DNA from: Planomonospora sp. ID67723
GTDB taxonomy: Bacteria; Actinomycetota; Actinomycetes; Streptosporangiales; Streptosporangiaceae
Assembly: GCF_015711605.1 (NCBI RefSeq)
Contig: NZ_JABTEZ010000002.1
Location: 1,426,001 to 1,490,000, forward strand
Reading direction: 5' to 3'
DNA length: 64,000 nucleotides
The notes under the pieces: generated by a model
What the model was told of the DNA's origin: nothing
Databases searched by the model: none
Seen by the model: only the letters and a program-made list of their open reading frames with translations
Shown: one piece after another, positions 24,019-31,025 of the stretch
Numbering within the stretch: position 1 is the first letter of the stretch
Layout: each line of letters begins with the position of its first letter
Translations under genes and position numbers: made by a program

Positions 24019-24618
24019 ATGCGATTCGCCACCCGTATCCTGGTCGGCGCCGGCGCGGCCGCCCTTCTGGCCATGGGCGCCCCGGTCGCGGCCAACGCCT
24101 CGACCGCCGCTCCCGCCACAGCCGCCACAACCGCCACCAGCCCGTACTTCCACGACACGTGGGGCCCGTACTTCTCCGACAACCACAAGGCCGAGGCCCA
24201 GGGCGAGGTCACGGTCCACAAGAACTCCTCCAAGCACTGGTACTGGAAGAAGTATTCCAAGACCGTCAAGAAGTGCTGGTGGAAGAACGGTCACAAGAAG
24301 TGCGCATGGATCAAGACCTGGCACAAGAAGAAGGTCTGGAAGTGGGTCCACGAGTACCCCTACACCGTGGACAGCAAGCTCATCAACCACAAGTGGTGGG
24401 GTAACTGGAAGCACCACTGCGCGTGGGAGACTTTCAAGGTCGTCGGCTTCGACGACTCGGTCCACTACAAGAGCTTCAAGAACTGCAACAAGCACGCGAA
24501 GTTCTACTCGTTCAGCGGTAAGGACGCCAAGGCCGTCTACGTCCAGGTGAGCCGCGGCAACCCGAACGAGCCCAAGAGCTACTTCGGCGGCTGGGAGCAC
24601 GTCTACAGCCAGGTCTGA
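24019..24618 (+). CDS. Secreted Trp/Lys/His-rich basic protein
   Basis: This encodes 199 residues from ATG 24019, with GAGAGGA upstream. A signal peptide (RFATRILVGAGAAALLAMGA, cleaved near ANA-STA) is followed by a short Ala/Thr-rich linker. The mature part is dominated by Lys, Trp, His and Tyr, e.g. KHWYWKKYSKTVKKCWWKNG and KTWHKKKVWKWVHEYPYTV. Four Cys (two KKC, HHC, KNC) could form two disulfides. A C-terminal section (GKDAKAVYVQVSRGNPNEP) looks beta-rich. Such a strongly cationic, aromatic exported protein could bind envelope polymers, nucleic acid or heme, or be antimicrobial. No family recognised. It is monocistronic with its own terminator. Confidence 0.85.
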   Translation: MRFATRILVGAGAAALLAMGAPVAANASTAAPATAATTATSPYFHDTWGPYFSDNHKAEAQGEVTVHKNSSKHWYWKKYSKTVKKCWWKNGHKKCAWIKTWHKKKVWKWVHEYPYTVDSKLINHKWWGNWKHHCAWETFKVVGFDDSVHYKSFKNCNKHAKFYSFSGKDAKAVYVQVSRGNPNEPKSYFGGWEHVYSQV

Positions 24619-24669
24619 CCAGGACACTCCGGCGGCATGGCAACCATCCCGAGCCGCCGTCCCATGAGC

Positions 24670-24703
24670 GGGGCCGCGACCTCTCCCGCGAGGTCGCGGC
24701 CCC
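24670..24703 (+). terminator. Terminator of the Trp/Lys-rich protein gene
   Basis: A perfect 14-bp stem (24670-24683 with 24690-24703) with a 6-nt loop lies 52 bp past the stop. Confidence 0.8.
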
Positions 24704-24777
24704 GCCGCATGAGGGGAGTGCCCCGGCGGTAAGCGGACACTTCTCACCGGAGAACAAACCGAGTAGCGTTCGGATTC

Positions 24778-26313
24778 ATGCACCCCGGAGCCATCGCAGC
24801 AGCCTCCCCCGACAGACCCGCTGTGATCATGGCGGGTTCCGGCCGGACCGTCACCTATCGCGAGCTGGACGAGGAGTCCAACCGCCTGGCCCACCTGTTC
24901 CGCGCCGCCGGGCTCCGGCCGGGCGACCACATCGCCTTCATGCTGGAGAACCATCCGCTGTTCCTGGCGGTGGCCTGGGCCGCGCACCGGTCGGGCCTCT
25001 ACTACACGGCGATCAGCTCGCGCCTCAAGACCGACGAGCTCGCCTACATCGTCGACAACTGCGAGGCCCGGGTCTTCATCTCCTCGGCCGGCCTGGCCGA
25101 CGTCGCCACCTCCGTCACCGCCGCCACCCCCGGCGTCGCGCTCCGGCTCATGCTGGACGGTGTCGCCCCCGGCTTCGACTCCTACGAGGAGGCGGTCGCC
25201 GCCTACCCGGTCACGCCGATCGCCGACGAGTGCCAGGGCGCCGACATGCTCTACTCCTCCGGCACCACCGGCCGTCCCAAGGGTGTCAAGCCCGGTCTGT
25301 GGAAGGCTCCGCTCGACGCCCCCGGCCCGCTGCTCCAGCTCATCCAGTTCCTGTTCGCGCCCTCGGCCGAGAGCGTCTACCTCTCCCCGGCGCCGCTCTA
25401 CCATGCCGCGCCGCTGCGCTACTGCATGAGCTTCCAGCGGCTCGGCGCGACCATCGTGGTGATGGAGAGGTTCGACCCCGAGCAGGCGCTCGCGCTCATC
25501 GAGAGATACGGCGTCACGCACTCGCAGTGGGTGCCGACCATGTTCATCAAGATGCTCAAGCTGCCCGGGGAGACCCGCGCCCGCTACGACCTGTCGTCGC
25601 TGGCGTGCGCGATCCACGCCGCCGCGCCCTGCCCGGTCCCGGTCAAGGAGCGGATGATCGACTGGTGGGGTCCGATCATCCACGAGTACTACGCCGGAAC
25701 CGAGGGCAACGGCTTCCTCTACGTCGGCTCGGAGGACTGGCTCAAACACAAGGGCACGGTCGGCCGCCCGCTGCTCGGCGTCGTGCACGTCTGCGACGAG
25801 GACGGCGCCGAGCTGCCGGCGGGCGAGCACGGCACGGTCTACTTCTCCGACGGGCCCACGTTCGTCTACCACGGTGACGAGGACAAGACGATGGCCTCCC
25901 GGGACCCGCTGGGGCGGGGCTGGACGACCCTGGGCGACATCGGGTACCTGGACGAGGAGGGCTTCCTCTACCTCACCGACCGCCGCTCCTACATGATCAT
26001 CTCTGGCGGGGTGAACATCTACCCCCAGGAGGCCGAGAACGTGCTGGCGATCCATCCGAAGGTGGCCGACGTGGCGGTCTTCGGCGTCCCGGACGAGGAG
26101 ATGGGCGAGCAGGTCAAGGCCGTCGTCCAGCCGCTCTCCATGGAGGCCGCCGGTCCGGAGCTGGAGGCGGAGCTGATCGAGTACTGCCGTGCCCGGCTGG
26201 CGCCGTACAAGTGCCCGAAGTCGGTCGACTTCCGGGAGGAACTGCCCCGCCATCCCACCGGGAAGCTCTACAAGCGGCTGCTTCGCGACGAGTACTGGCC
26301 CGCTAAATCATGA
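24778..26313 (+). CDS. Acyl-CoA synthetase (FadD-type AMP-forming ligase)
   Basis: This encodes 511 residues. The AMP-binding P-loop is MLYSSGTTGRPKGVKPG (about 160-176), with YYAGTEGNG as the A5 motif, GDIGYLDEEGFLYLTDRRSY as A7/A8, and the catalytic Lys in HPTGKLYKRLLRDEY near the C-terminus. Members adenylate a carboxylic acid and transfer it to CoA. The chain specificity is not readable. A TAGCGT hexamer ends 8 nt before the ATG and no ribosome site exists, so the mRNA is probably leaderless. Single-gene unit between a terminator and the HtrA gene. Confidence 0.94.
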   Translation: MHPGAIAAASPDRPAVIMAGSGRTVTYRELDEESNRLAHLFRAAGLRPGDHIAFMLENHPLFLAVAWAAHRSGLYYTAISSRLKTDELAYIVDNCEARVFISSAGLADVATSVTAATPGVALRLMLDGVAPGFDSYEEAVAAYPVTPIADECQGADMLYSSGTTGRPKGVKPGLWKAPLDAPGPLLQLIQFLFAPSAESVYLSPAPLYHAAPLRYCMSFQRLGATIVVMERFDPEQALALIERYGVTHSQWVPTMFIKMLKLPGETRARYDLSSLACAIHAAAPCPVPVKERMIDWWGPIIHEYYAGTEGNGFLYVGSEDWLKHKGTVGRPLLGVVHVCDEDGAELPAGEHGTVYFSDGPTFVYHGDEDKTMASRDPLGRGWTTLGDIGYLDEEGFLYLTDRRSYMIISGGVNIYPQEAENVLAIHPKVADVAVFGVPDEEMGEQVKAVVQPLSMEAAGPELEAELIEYCRARLAPYKCPKSVDFREELPRHPTGKLYKRLLRDEYWPAKS

Positions 26314-26497
26314 TTTTTTAGTTTCTGTACGGCTAGCGTCCGCCCCTCTGAGCACGGCTGATAAAGCGGCTGTCAGGGGGTGCGGATCATCGCGAACATC
26401 CTCTTAAACGGTTCTTACACCCTACCCGGCATCGTGGATGTCACCGGAGGAACCGGTCGTCACCGTGGCGTCCACGGGTGGACGTAGGACATGGGGG

Positions 26498-27865
26498 ATG
26501 ACGATGGACGACAAGCGCGAGCAGGACACCACCCCGGCCGAGGCCGCCTCCGGAGCGCCCGGGACGACCCCGGACCCGGCGGGCACGGCCACCGGCGGCG
26601 GCTGGACCCAGTTCGGCAAGGTGCCGCCGAACTCCGGCGGCTTCCGCGCCGGCCAGGCCGCCGGACCGGAGCCGACGCTGATCCACCCCGTTCCCGAGCA
26701 GCTCGCCGAGCAGACCTTCGCCGGACCGCCCGCCGGGACGCCCGTGATCCCCGCCCAGCGGGCGCGGCTGAGCACCGCGCAGAAGCTGGGTGCCGGGCTC
26801 GCACTGGCCGCCATGGCCGTGGGCGGCGGCGTGGTGGGAGCCGTCACCGCGACCGCCTTCGACGGCGGCGCTCCGGTCGCCTCCGCGGCCCCGCTGGTCA
26901 GGCCGGTGGGCGACAACGCCACGGTCGCCGACGTCGCCGAGGCCGTCCAGCCCTCGGTCGTCTCGATCGAGGTCAGGAGCGGCCAGAGCGGCAGCGAGGG
27001 CTCCGGGGTGGTCCTCTCCGAGGACGGCATGATCCTCACCAACAACCACGTGGTGGACTCCGCCGGCCAGGGCGGCCAGCTGACCGTCAAGTTCAGCGAC
27101 GGCAAGACCGCCACCGCCAAGCTGATCGGCACCGACCCCGCCACCGACCTCGCGGTCATCAAGGCCGAGAACGTCTCCGGCCTCACCAAGGCCTCGCTCG
27201 GTGACAGCGACCAGGTCAAGGTCGGCGACTCTGTGCTCGCCATCGGCAGCCCGCTCGGACTGTCCGGCTCGGTCAGCGCCGGGATCATCAGCGCGCTCGA
27301 CCGCACCGTGAACGTGGGCGGCGAGCAGCGCCGGCAGCTCCCGCCCGGCTGGGGCGGCGAGCAGCAGGGCGGGGGCACGGCCACCACCATCGGCGGGGCC
27401 CTCCAGACCGATGCGGCGATCAACCCGGGCAACTCCGGCGGCGCGCTGGTCAACGCGCAGGGACAGGTGATCGGCATCAACACCGCCATCGCCACCAACG
27501 GCGGCGAGGGCAACATCGGCGTCGGCTTCGCCATCCCGATCAACACCGCCAAGCAGGTCGCCGAGCAGCTCGTCGAGAGCGGCAAGGTCACCCACGCCTT
27601 CCTCGGCGTGAGCATGGCCGACGCCATCGGCGACGCGGGCGGCGCCATGGTCCAGCAGATCACCGAGGGGAGCCCGGCGGCGCAGGCGGGCCTCAAGCAG
27701 GGCGACCTGATCACGAGGATCGGCGACACCGTGGTCGAGGGCTCCTCCACCGTGGTCGGCGCGATCCGCAGTCTCAAGCCGGGCGACAAGGTCGTCCTCA
27801 CCTACGTCCGCGACGGCCGGACCCAGACCACCACCGCGACCCTGGTGGAGAAGACCGGCGAATAG
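26498..27865 (+). CDS. HtrA/DegP-type membrane-anchored serine protease with PDZ domain
   Basis: This encodes 455 residues from ATG 26498, with AGGA about 9 nt upstream; an ATG at 26438 is possible but less supported. A disordered cytoplasmic N-terminus (about 1-95, Pro/Gly-rich) precedes one membrane segment (LGAGLALAAMAVGGGVVGAV). The trypsin-like domain has the triad His in TNNHVV, Asp in ATDLAVI and Ser in NPGNSGGAL. A C-terminal PDZ domain (LGVSMADAIG to VVLTYVRDG) follows. This is the layout of actinobacterial PepD/HtrA envelope quality-control proteases. A 14-bp hairpin terminator follows. Confidence 0.94.
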   Translation: MTMDDKREQDTTPAEAASGAPGTTPDPAGTATGGGWTQFGKVPPNSGGFRAGQAAGPEPTLIHPVPEQLAEQTFAGPPAGTPVIPAQRARLSTAQKLGAGLALAAMAVGGGVVGAVTATAFDGGAPVASAAPLVRPVGDNATVADVAEAVQPSVVSIEVRSGQSGSEGSGVVLSEDGMILTNNHVVDSAGQGGQLTVKFSDGKTATAKLIGTDPATDLAVIKAENVSGLTKASLGDSDQVKVGDSVLAIGSPLGLSGSVSAGIISALDRTVNVGGEQRRQLPPGWGGEQQGGGTATTIGGALQTDAAINPGNSGGALVNAQGQVIGINTAIATNGGEGNIGVGFAIPINTAKQVAEQLVESGKVTHAFLGVSMADAIGDAGGAMVQQITEGSPAAQAGLKQGDLITRIGDTVVEGSSTVVGAIRSLKPGDKVVLTYVRDGRTQTTTATLVEKTGE

Positions 27866-27892
27866 CCCGCCGGGCATCGGGGCGAGAAGCCG

Positions 27893-27936
27893 GCGAGCGG
27901 TCTCCCGGGGATCGGGAAACCTGGGAGACCGCTCGC
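27893..27936 (+). terminator. Terminator of the HtrA gene
   Basis: The 14-bp perfect stem GCGAGCGGTCTCCC / GGGAGACCGCTCGC with a 16-nt loop starts 27 bp past the stop. Confidence 0.8.
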
Positions 27937-27946
27937 GGAGGACTAC

Positions 27947-28018
27947 ACGAAAGACCAGACGAAAGACCAGACGGAGGACCGGGCGGAGGGCCAGACGGAG
28001 GGCCAGACGGAGGACCAC
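27947..28018. repeat. Six tandem 12-bp repeats between convergent genes
   Basis: The unit is ACGRARGRCCRG, repeated six times without gaps and drifting from ACGAAAGACCAG to ACGGAGGACCAC. It lies in the noncoding gap between the HtrA terminator and the exporter permease stop. Period 12 with no spacers rules out CRISPR. Probably a minisatellite. Confidence 0.8.
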
Positions 28019-28077
28019 GGTGCCGCCGGACCGCTGCGGGGTCCGGCGGCACCGCCTCGTGCGGCGCCGGCGGGCGT

Positions 28078-28815
28078 TCAGGCGAAGCGGTTGCCCTCGT
28101 CGCGGCGGTAGGCCCACACGGCCAGAGTTCCGGCGACCGCGGTCCAGATGCCGAACATGACCAGCGGCAGCGTGCCGGGGGTGCCGTGGCCCACCGCCGC
28201 CCAGACCAGCTCGACCGCGCCCCGGCTGGGCAGGAAGGGCGCGACCGCGTCGATGAACGCCGGGGCGTCCATCGGGTTCGTCAGCAGACCGCCGCCCACC
28301 GCCATCGGGAACAGGGTCAGCTGCACCACCGCGATCGCGGCCTTGGACGGCAGCGCGTAGCCGATGAACAATCCCAGGAGCTGGAAGGGGACCGACGCGA
28401 CCAGCAGGGCGCCCAGGCCGAGCAGCAGCCGGACGGGTGTCACGGCGGCCTCGGTGAGCAGCGCGGAGACGATCAGCACCGGCACGATCCCGATGAGCGT
28501 CATGACCACCGCGTTGAGGATCCGGGCGCCGAGCCGCGGCCACGGCCCGGCGGGCAGGGTGCGGGTGTAGGGGTCCCAGGGCTGGGCGCGGTCCTCGGCG
28601 ACGCCGAGGCCGTGGGTGAACAGGCCGCTGGACATCACCGCGAAGACCATCATCGACGCCGTGGCCAGCGTCGCCCCGACGGGGTGGTCCCCGGCGAAGG
28701 GCACCACGAAGAAGAGCATCGAGGCGGCGGGGAAGAATCCGTTGCCGATCACCGCGATCGGGACCCGGACGGTCTCCAGGATCTGGTACCGGGTGTGGGT
28801 GAGAAGAAGGGACAT
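28078..28815 (-). CDS. ABC-2 type transporter permease
   Basis: This encodes 245 residues with six predicted membrane segments, beginning MSLLLTHTRYQILETVRVPI and continuing NGFFPAASMLFFVVPFAGD. This is the usual size and pattern of ABC-2 permeases that pair with a DrrA/NatA-like ATPase. The ATPase gene lies 72 bp upstream in the same direction. The pair exports an unknown substrate. Together with the regulator and membrane protein further upstream it forms a four-gene leftward operon. Confidence 0.9.
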   Translation of the reverse strand: MSLLLTHTRYQILETVRVPIAVIGNGFFPAASMLFFVVPFAGDHPVGATLATASMMVFAVMSSGLFTHGLGVAEDRAQPWDPYTRTLPAGPWPRLGARILNAVVMTLIGIVPVLIVSALLTEAAVTPVRLLLGLGALLVASVPFQLLGLFIGYALPSKAAIAVVQLTLFPMAVGGGLLTNPMDAPAFIDAVAPFLPSRGAVELVWAAVGHGTPGTLPLVMFGIWTAVAGTLAVWAYRRDEGNRFA

Positions 28816-28887
28816 GGGGCGGTCCTCTCAGGAGGGGGCGGCTGTGAGCCGGGCCGCACGGCGGCGCGCGGGCCGGGGCTCCGTGCC

Positions 28888-29820
28888 TCAGGCGGTGGGG
28901 GACTCGCGGGCGGTGATGGTCAGGAACGCCTCCTCCAGGGAGGTGGGGCGGATCTCCAGGCCGGAGAAGGGGACGTCGGCCCGGACCAGGTCGCGGACCA
29001 GGGCGTCGGCGTCGGTGGTGAGCAGGTGGATCCGGGAGCCGTCGCGTTCCGCGCTGAGCACGCCGGCCAGCTCCGGCAGGCTCTCGCTGGTCAGGGTGAC
29101 CCGGCGGATGCCGGTGATGTCCCGGATCTGCGCGGTGGTGCCGTCGGCGAGCACCCGGCCCTGGCCGACGACCACGACCCGCTCGGCCAGGGCCTCGACC
29201 TCCTCCAGGTAGTGGCTGGTCAGCACCACGGTGCCGCCCTCGGTGTGGAAGTGCCGGATGGCCTCCCACAACGACCGCCGCGCCTCGACGTCCAGGCCCG
29301 TGGTCGGCTCGTCCAGGAAGACCATCCGGGGGTCGCCGACGAACGCCAGCGCCACCGCGAGCCGCCGCTTCTGGCCGCCGGACAGCCCGCCGATCTGGCG
29401 GCGCTCCAGCCCGGACAGGCCGAACCGCTCCAGCAGCGCACCGCGCTCGACGCTCCGCGGGAAGTGGGCGGCGACGAAGTCCACGACCTCGCGGACCCGC
29501 AGCGTCGGCGGGAGCCCGGTCTCCTGCGGGGTGACGCCGATGCCGAGTCGCCGTGCGGGGTCGGTGGGGGAGCCGCCGAGCAGTTCCACCCGGCCCGAGG
29601 TCGGCCTGCGCAGCCCGACGAACAGGTTGATCAGCGTGGACTTTCCCGCGCCGTTGGGGCCGAGCAGGCCGACCAGCTCGCCGGAACGGATGTCGAGGGA
29701 GAGGTCGTCCAGTGCCAGCACGTTCCCGTACCGCCGGGTGACCCCGACGGCACGCGCGAGCGTCTCCGTCTCCGATCGCGTGTCCGGTCCTGTCACGGGT
29801 GCTGTCGTGGGTCCTGCCAT
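28888..29820 (-). CDS. ABC-2 exporter ATP-binding protein
   Basis: This encodes 310 residues. Walker A is LLGPNGAGKSTLINLFVGL, the signature is LSGGQKRRLAVALAFV, Walker B is MVFLDEPTTGLD and the H-loop is VVLTSHYLEE. The C-terminal domain (residues 230-310) is typical of DrrA/CcmA-like exporters. It lies 31 bp downstream of the regulator gene, so it is co-transcribed. The substrate is not predictable. Confidence 0.93.
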   Translation of the reverse strand: MAGPTTAPVTGPDTRSETETLARAVGVTRRYGNVLALDDLSLDIRSGELVGLLGPNGAGKSTLINLFVGLRRPTSGRVELLGGSPTDPARRLGIGVTPQETGLPPTLRVREVVDFVAAHFPRSVERGALLERFGLSGLERRQIGGLSGGQKRRLAVALAFVGDPRMVFLDEPTTGLDVEARRSLWEAIRHFHTEGGTVVLTSHYLEEVEALAERVVVVGQGRVLADGTTAQIRDITGIRRVTLTSESLPELAGVLSAERDGSRIHLLTTDADALVRDLVRADVPFSGLEIRPTSLEEAFLTITARESPTA

Positions 29821-29851
29821 GGGAGGGGCCTTCCTTATTCTCGGGCGGAGG

Positions 29852-30172
29852 TCAGGTGTCGCCGGGCTGCGGGGTCACGGCCGCGTCCAGCAGTCCGCGG
29901 ATCGCCGCGGTGTAGTCCTCGAAGGCGACGCGGCCCCGGCGGGTGAGGGCGACGTAGGTGACGGGGGTGCGCCCCCTGTGGGTCTTGACGATCTCCACGT
30001 ATCCGGCCTCCTCCAGCTTGCTCAGATGCACCGAGAGGTTTCCCGCCGTCATCCCGAGGAGGTCCTTCAGGCCGGGGAAGGCGATCCGGTCCCCCTCGGG
30101 CAGGGTGTTGAGCGTGACGACCACCCGCAGCCGGGCCTGGGCGTGGATCACCGGGTCGAGCTCGGGAGTCAT
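29852..30172 (-). CDS. Winged-helix regulator of the ABC exporter operon
   Basis: This encodes 106 residues from ATG 30172. The winged helix is ARLRVVVTLNTLPEGDRIAF, LKDLLGMTAGNLSVHLSKLE, then EAGYVEIVKTHRGRTPVTYV, a MarR/PadR-like fold often linked to ABC-2 exporters. The ATG overlaps the stop of the membrane protein gene by 4 bp, so the two are translationally coupled. The tandem operator at 30821-30859 upstream of this operon is the likely binding site, making it autoregulated. Confidence 0.9.
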   Translation of the reverse strand: MTPELDPVIHAQARLRVVVTLNTLPEGDRIAFPGLKDLLGMTAGNLSVHLSKLEEAGYVEIVKTHRGRTPVTYVALTRRGRVAFEDYTAAIRGLLDAAVTPQPGDT

Positions 30173-30795
30173 CTGCGCAGCCTCCGGCGCAGCACGAGTC
30201 CGGCGGCGACGGATCCGCCTCCAGCGCCCACCGACATCAGCAGGGCGTGCCAGCCCGGCCCCGCGGCGGTGCCGACCGCGTTGAGCACGGCCAGCCCCGC
30301 GCCGAAGACGAACATCGGCCGGATGAGCCAGATGGCCCCGCCCGCCATGTAGAGGATGGCGACCACCATCATCGACAGGCTCGCCCAGAGCAGGTTCCGC
30401 TCCGGGTCGGGCAGGTGCCCGCCGAACCGGACGGCGATCATCCACATGGCGAAGAAGCCGAAGGACCAGGCGAAGCCGTACATGACGCCGCGCTCCTGGG
30501 ACACGCCCCGCACCGGGCTGCCGAGCTGCCACATCGTCAGCGCGCTGACCAGCATCGCCAGCGCCATCAGCCCGAACAGCAGCGCCAGCGCCACCCCGAT
30601 GGGGATCGGCGCGTACGGCGTGCCGGCCAGGCCGTGGTGCAGGAAGAGCACACCGAACCCGACGAACCAGGCGACTCCCCACGCCAGGTAGTGCGGCACC
30701 GGGTTGGGCATGAGCCGGTGCACCGCCGCGGCGCCCTGCTGCTCGATCAGCCGGAGCGTCTCCTCCGGACTCAACGCCCGCTCATCCTCGTCCAC
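30169..30795 (-). CDS. Multi-pass membrane protein, first gene of ABC exporter operon
   Basis: This encodes 208 residues from GTG 30795, chosen because AAGGAGG precedes it by 4-5 nt; the ATG at 30861 lies inside the operator repeats. A short acidic cytoplasmic stretch (DEDERALSPEETLRLIEQQG) is followed by six hydrophobic segments. These proteins recur beside small winged-helix regulators and ABC-2 exporters and may sense envelope stress, but no function is established. The stop overlaps the regulator start (ATGA). Confidence 0.85.
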   Translation of the reverse strand: MDEDERALSPEETLRLIEQQGAAAVHRLMPNPVPHYLAWGVAWFVGFGVLFLHHGLAGTPYAPIPIGVALALLFGLMALAMLVSALTMWQLGSPVRGVSQERGVMYGFAWSFGFFAMWMIAVRFGGHLPDPERNLLWASLSMMVVAILYMAGGAIWLIRPMFVFGAGLAVLNAVGTAAGPGWHALLMSVGAGGGSVAAGLVLRRRLRR

Positions 30796-30820
30796 CGGAC
30801 CTCCTTGGAGGCTCAAAGGA

Positions 30821-30859
30821 GTTTGCATCGCAAACCACCTGGTTTGAACTGTAAACCAC
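30821..30859. promoter_or_regulatory. Tandem operator of the ABC exporter operon
   Basis: Two direct copies of GTTTG-N6-AAACCAC start at 30821 and 30842, 21 bp apart (two helical turns). Each copy also contains an inverted repeat (TTTGC/GCAAA in the first, GGTTT/AAACC in the second). They lie just upstream of the first gene, so side-by-side dimer binding by the operon's own regulator is likely. Confidence 0.7.
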
Positions 30860-30893
30860 ACTGCGCCTCCAACTCAAGCCCCCGGCCCTCGCC

Positions 30894-30921
30894 GGGAAGC
30901 GGCCGGTACGGGCCGCTTCCC
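30894..30921 (-). terminator. Terminator of cydABDC
   Basis: The 11-bp stem GGGAAGCGGCC / GGCCGCTTCCC lies about 105 bp past the cydC stop, before the divergent operator region of the exporter operon. Confidence 0.7.
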
Positions 30922-31025
30922 GCCCGCGATCCACGGGACGTCGCCAGGCCGGGGTGTGCGGAGCGCGCCGATCATGCGGTCTTCCGGCCGCGCGGAGAGC
31001 ATCGGAGACCGAGGACGCGGCCGGG

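Noticed and set aside
24016-26253. 745-codon minus-strand ORF opposite the acyl-CoA synthetase and secreted protein
   Set aside because: It is a shadow ORF spanning two real genes and the terminator between them, with low-complexity sequence.
27947-28018. CRISPR array
   Set aside because: The repeats are 12 bp and directly abutting, with no spacers and no cas genes nearby.
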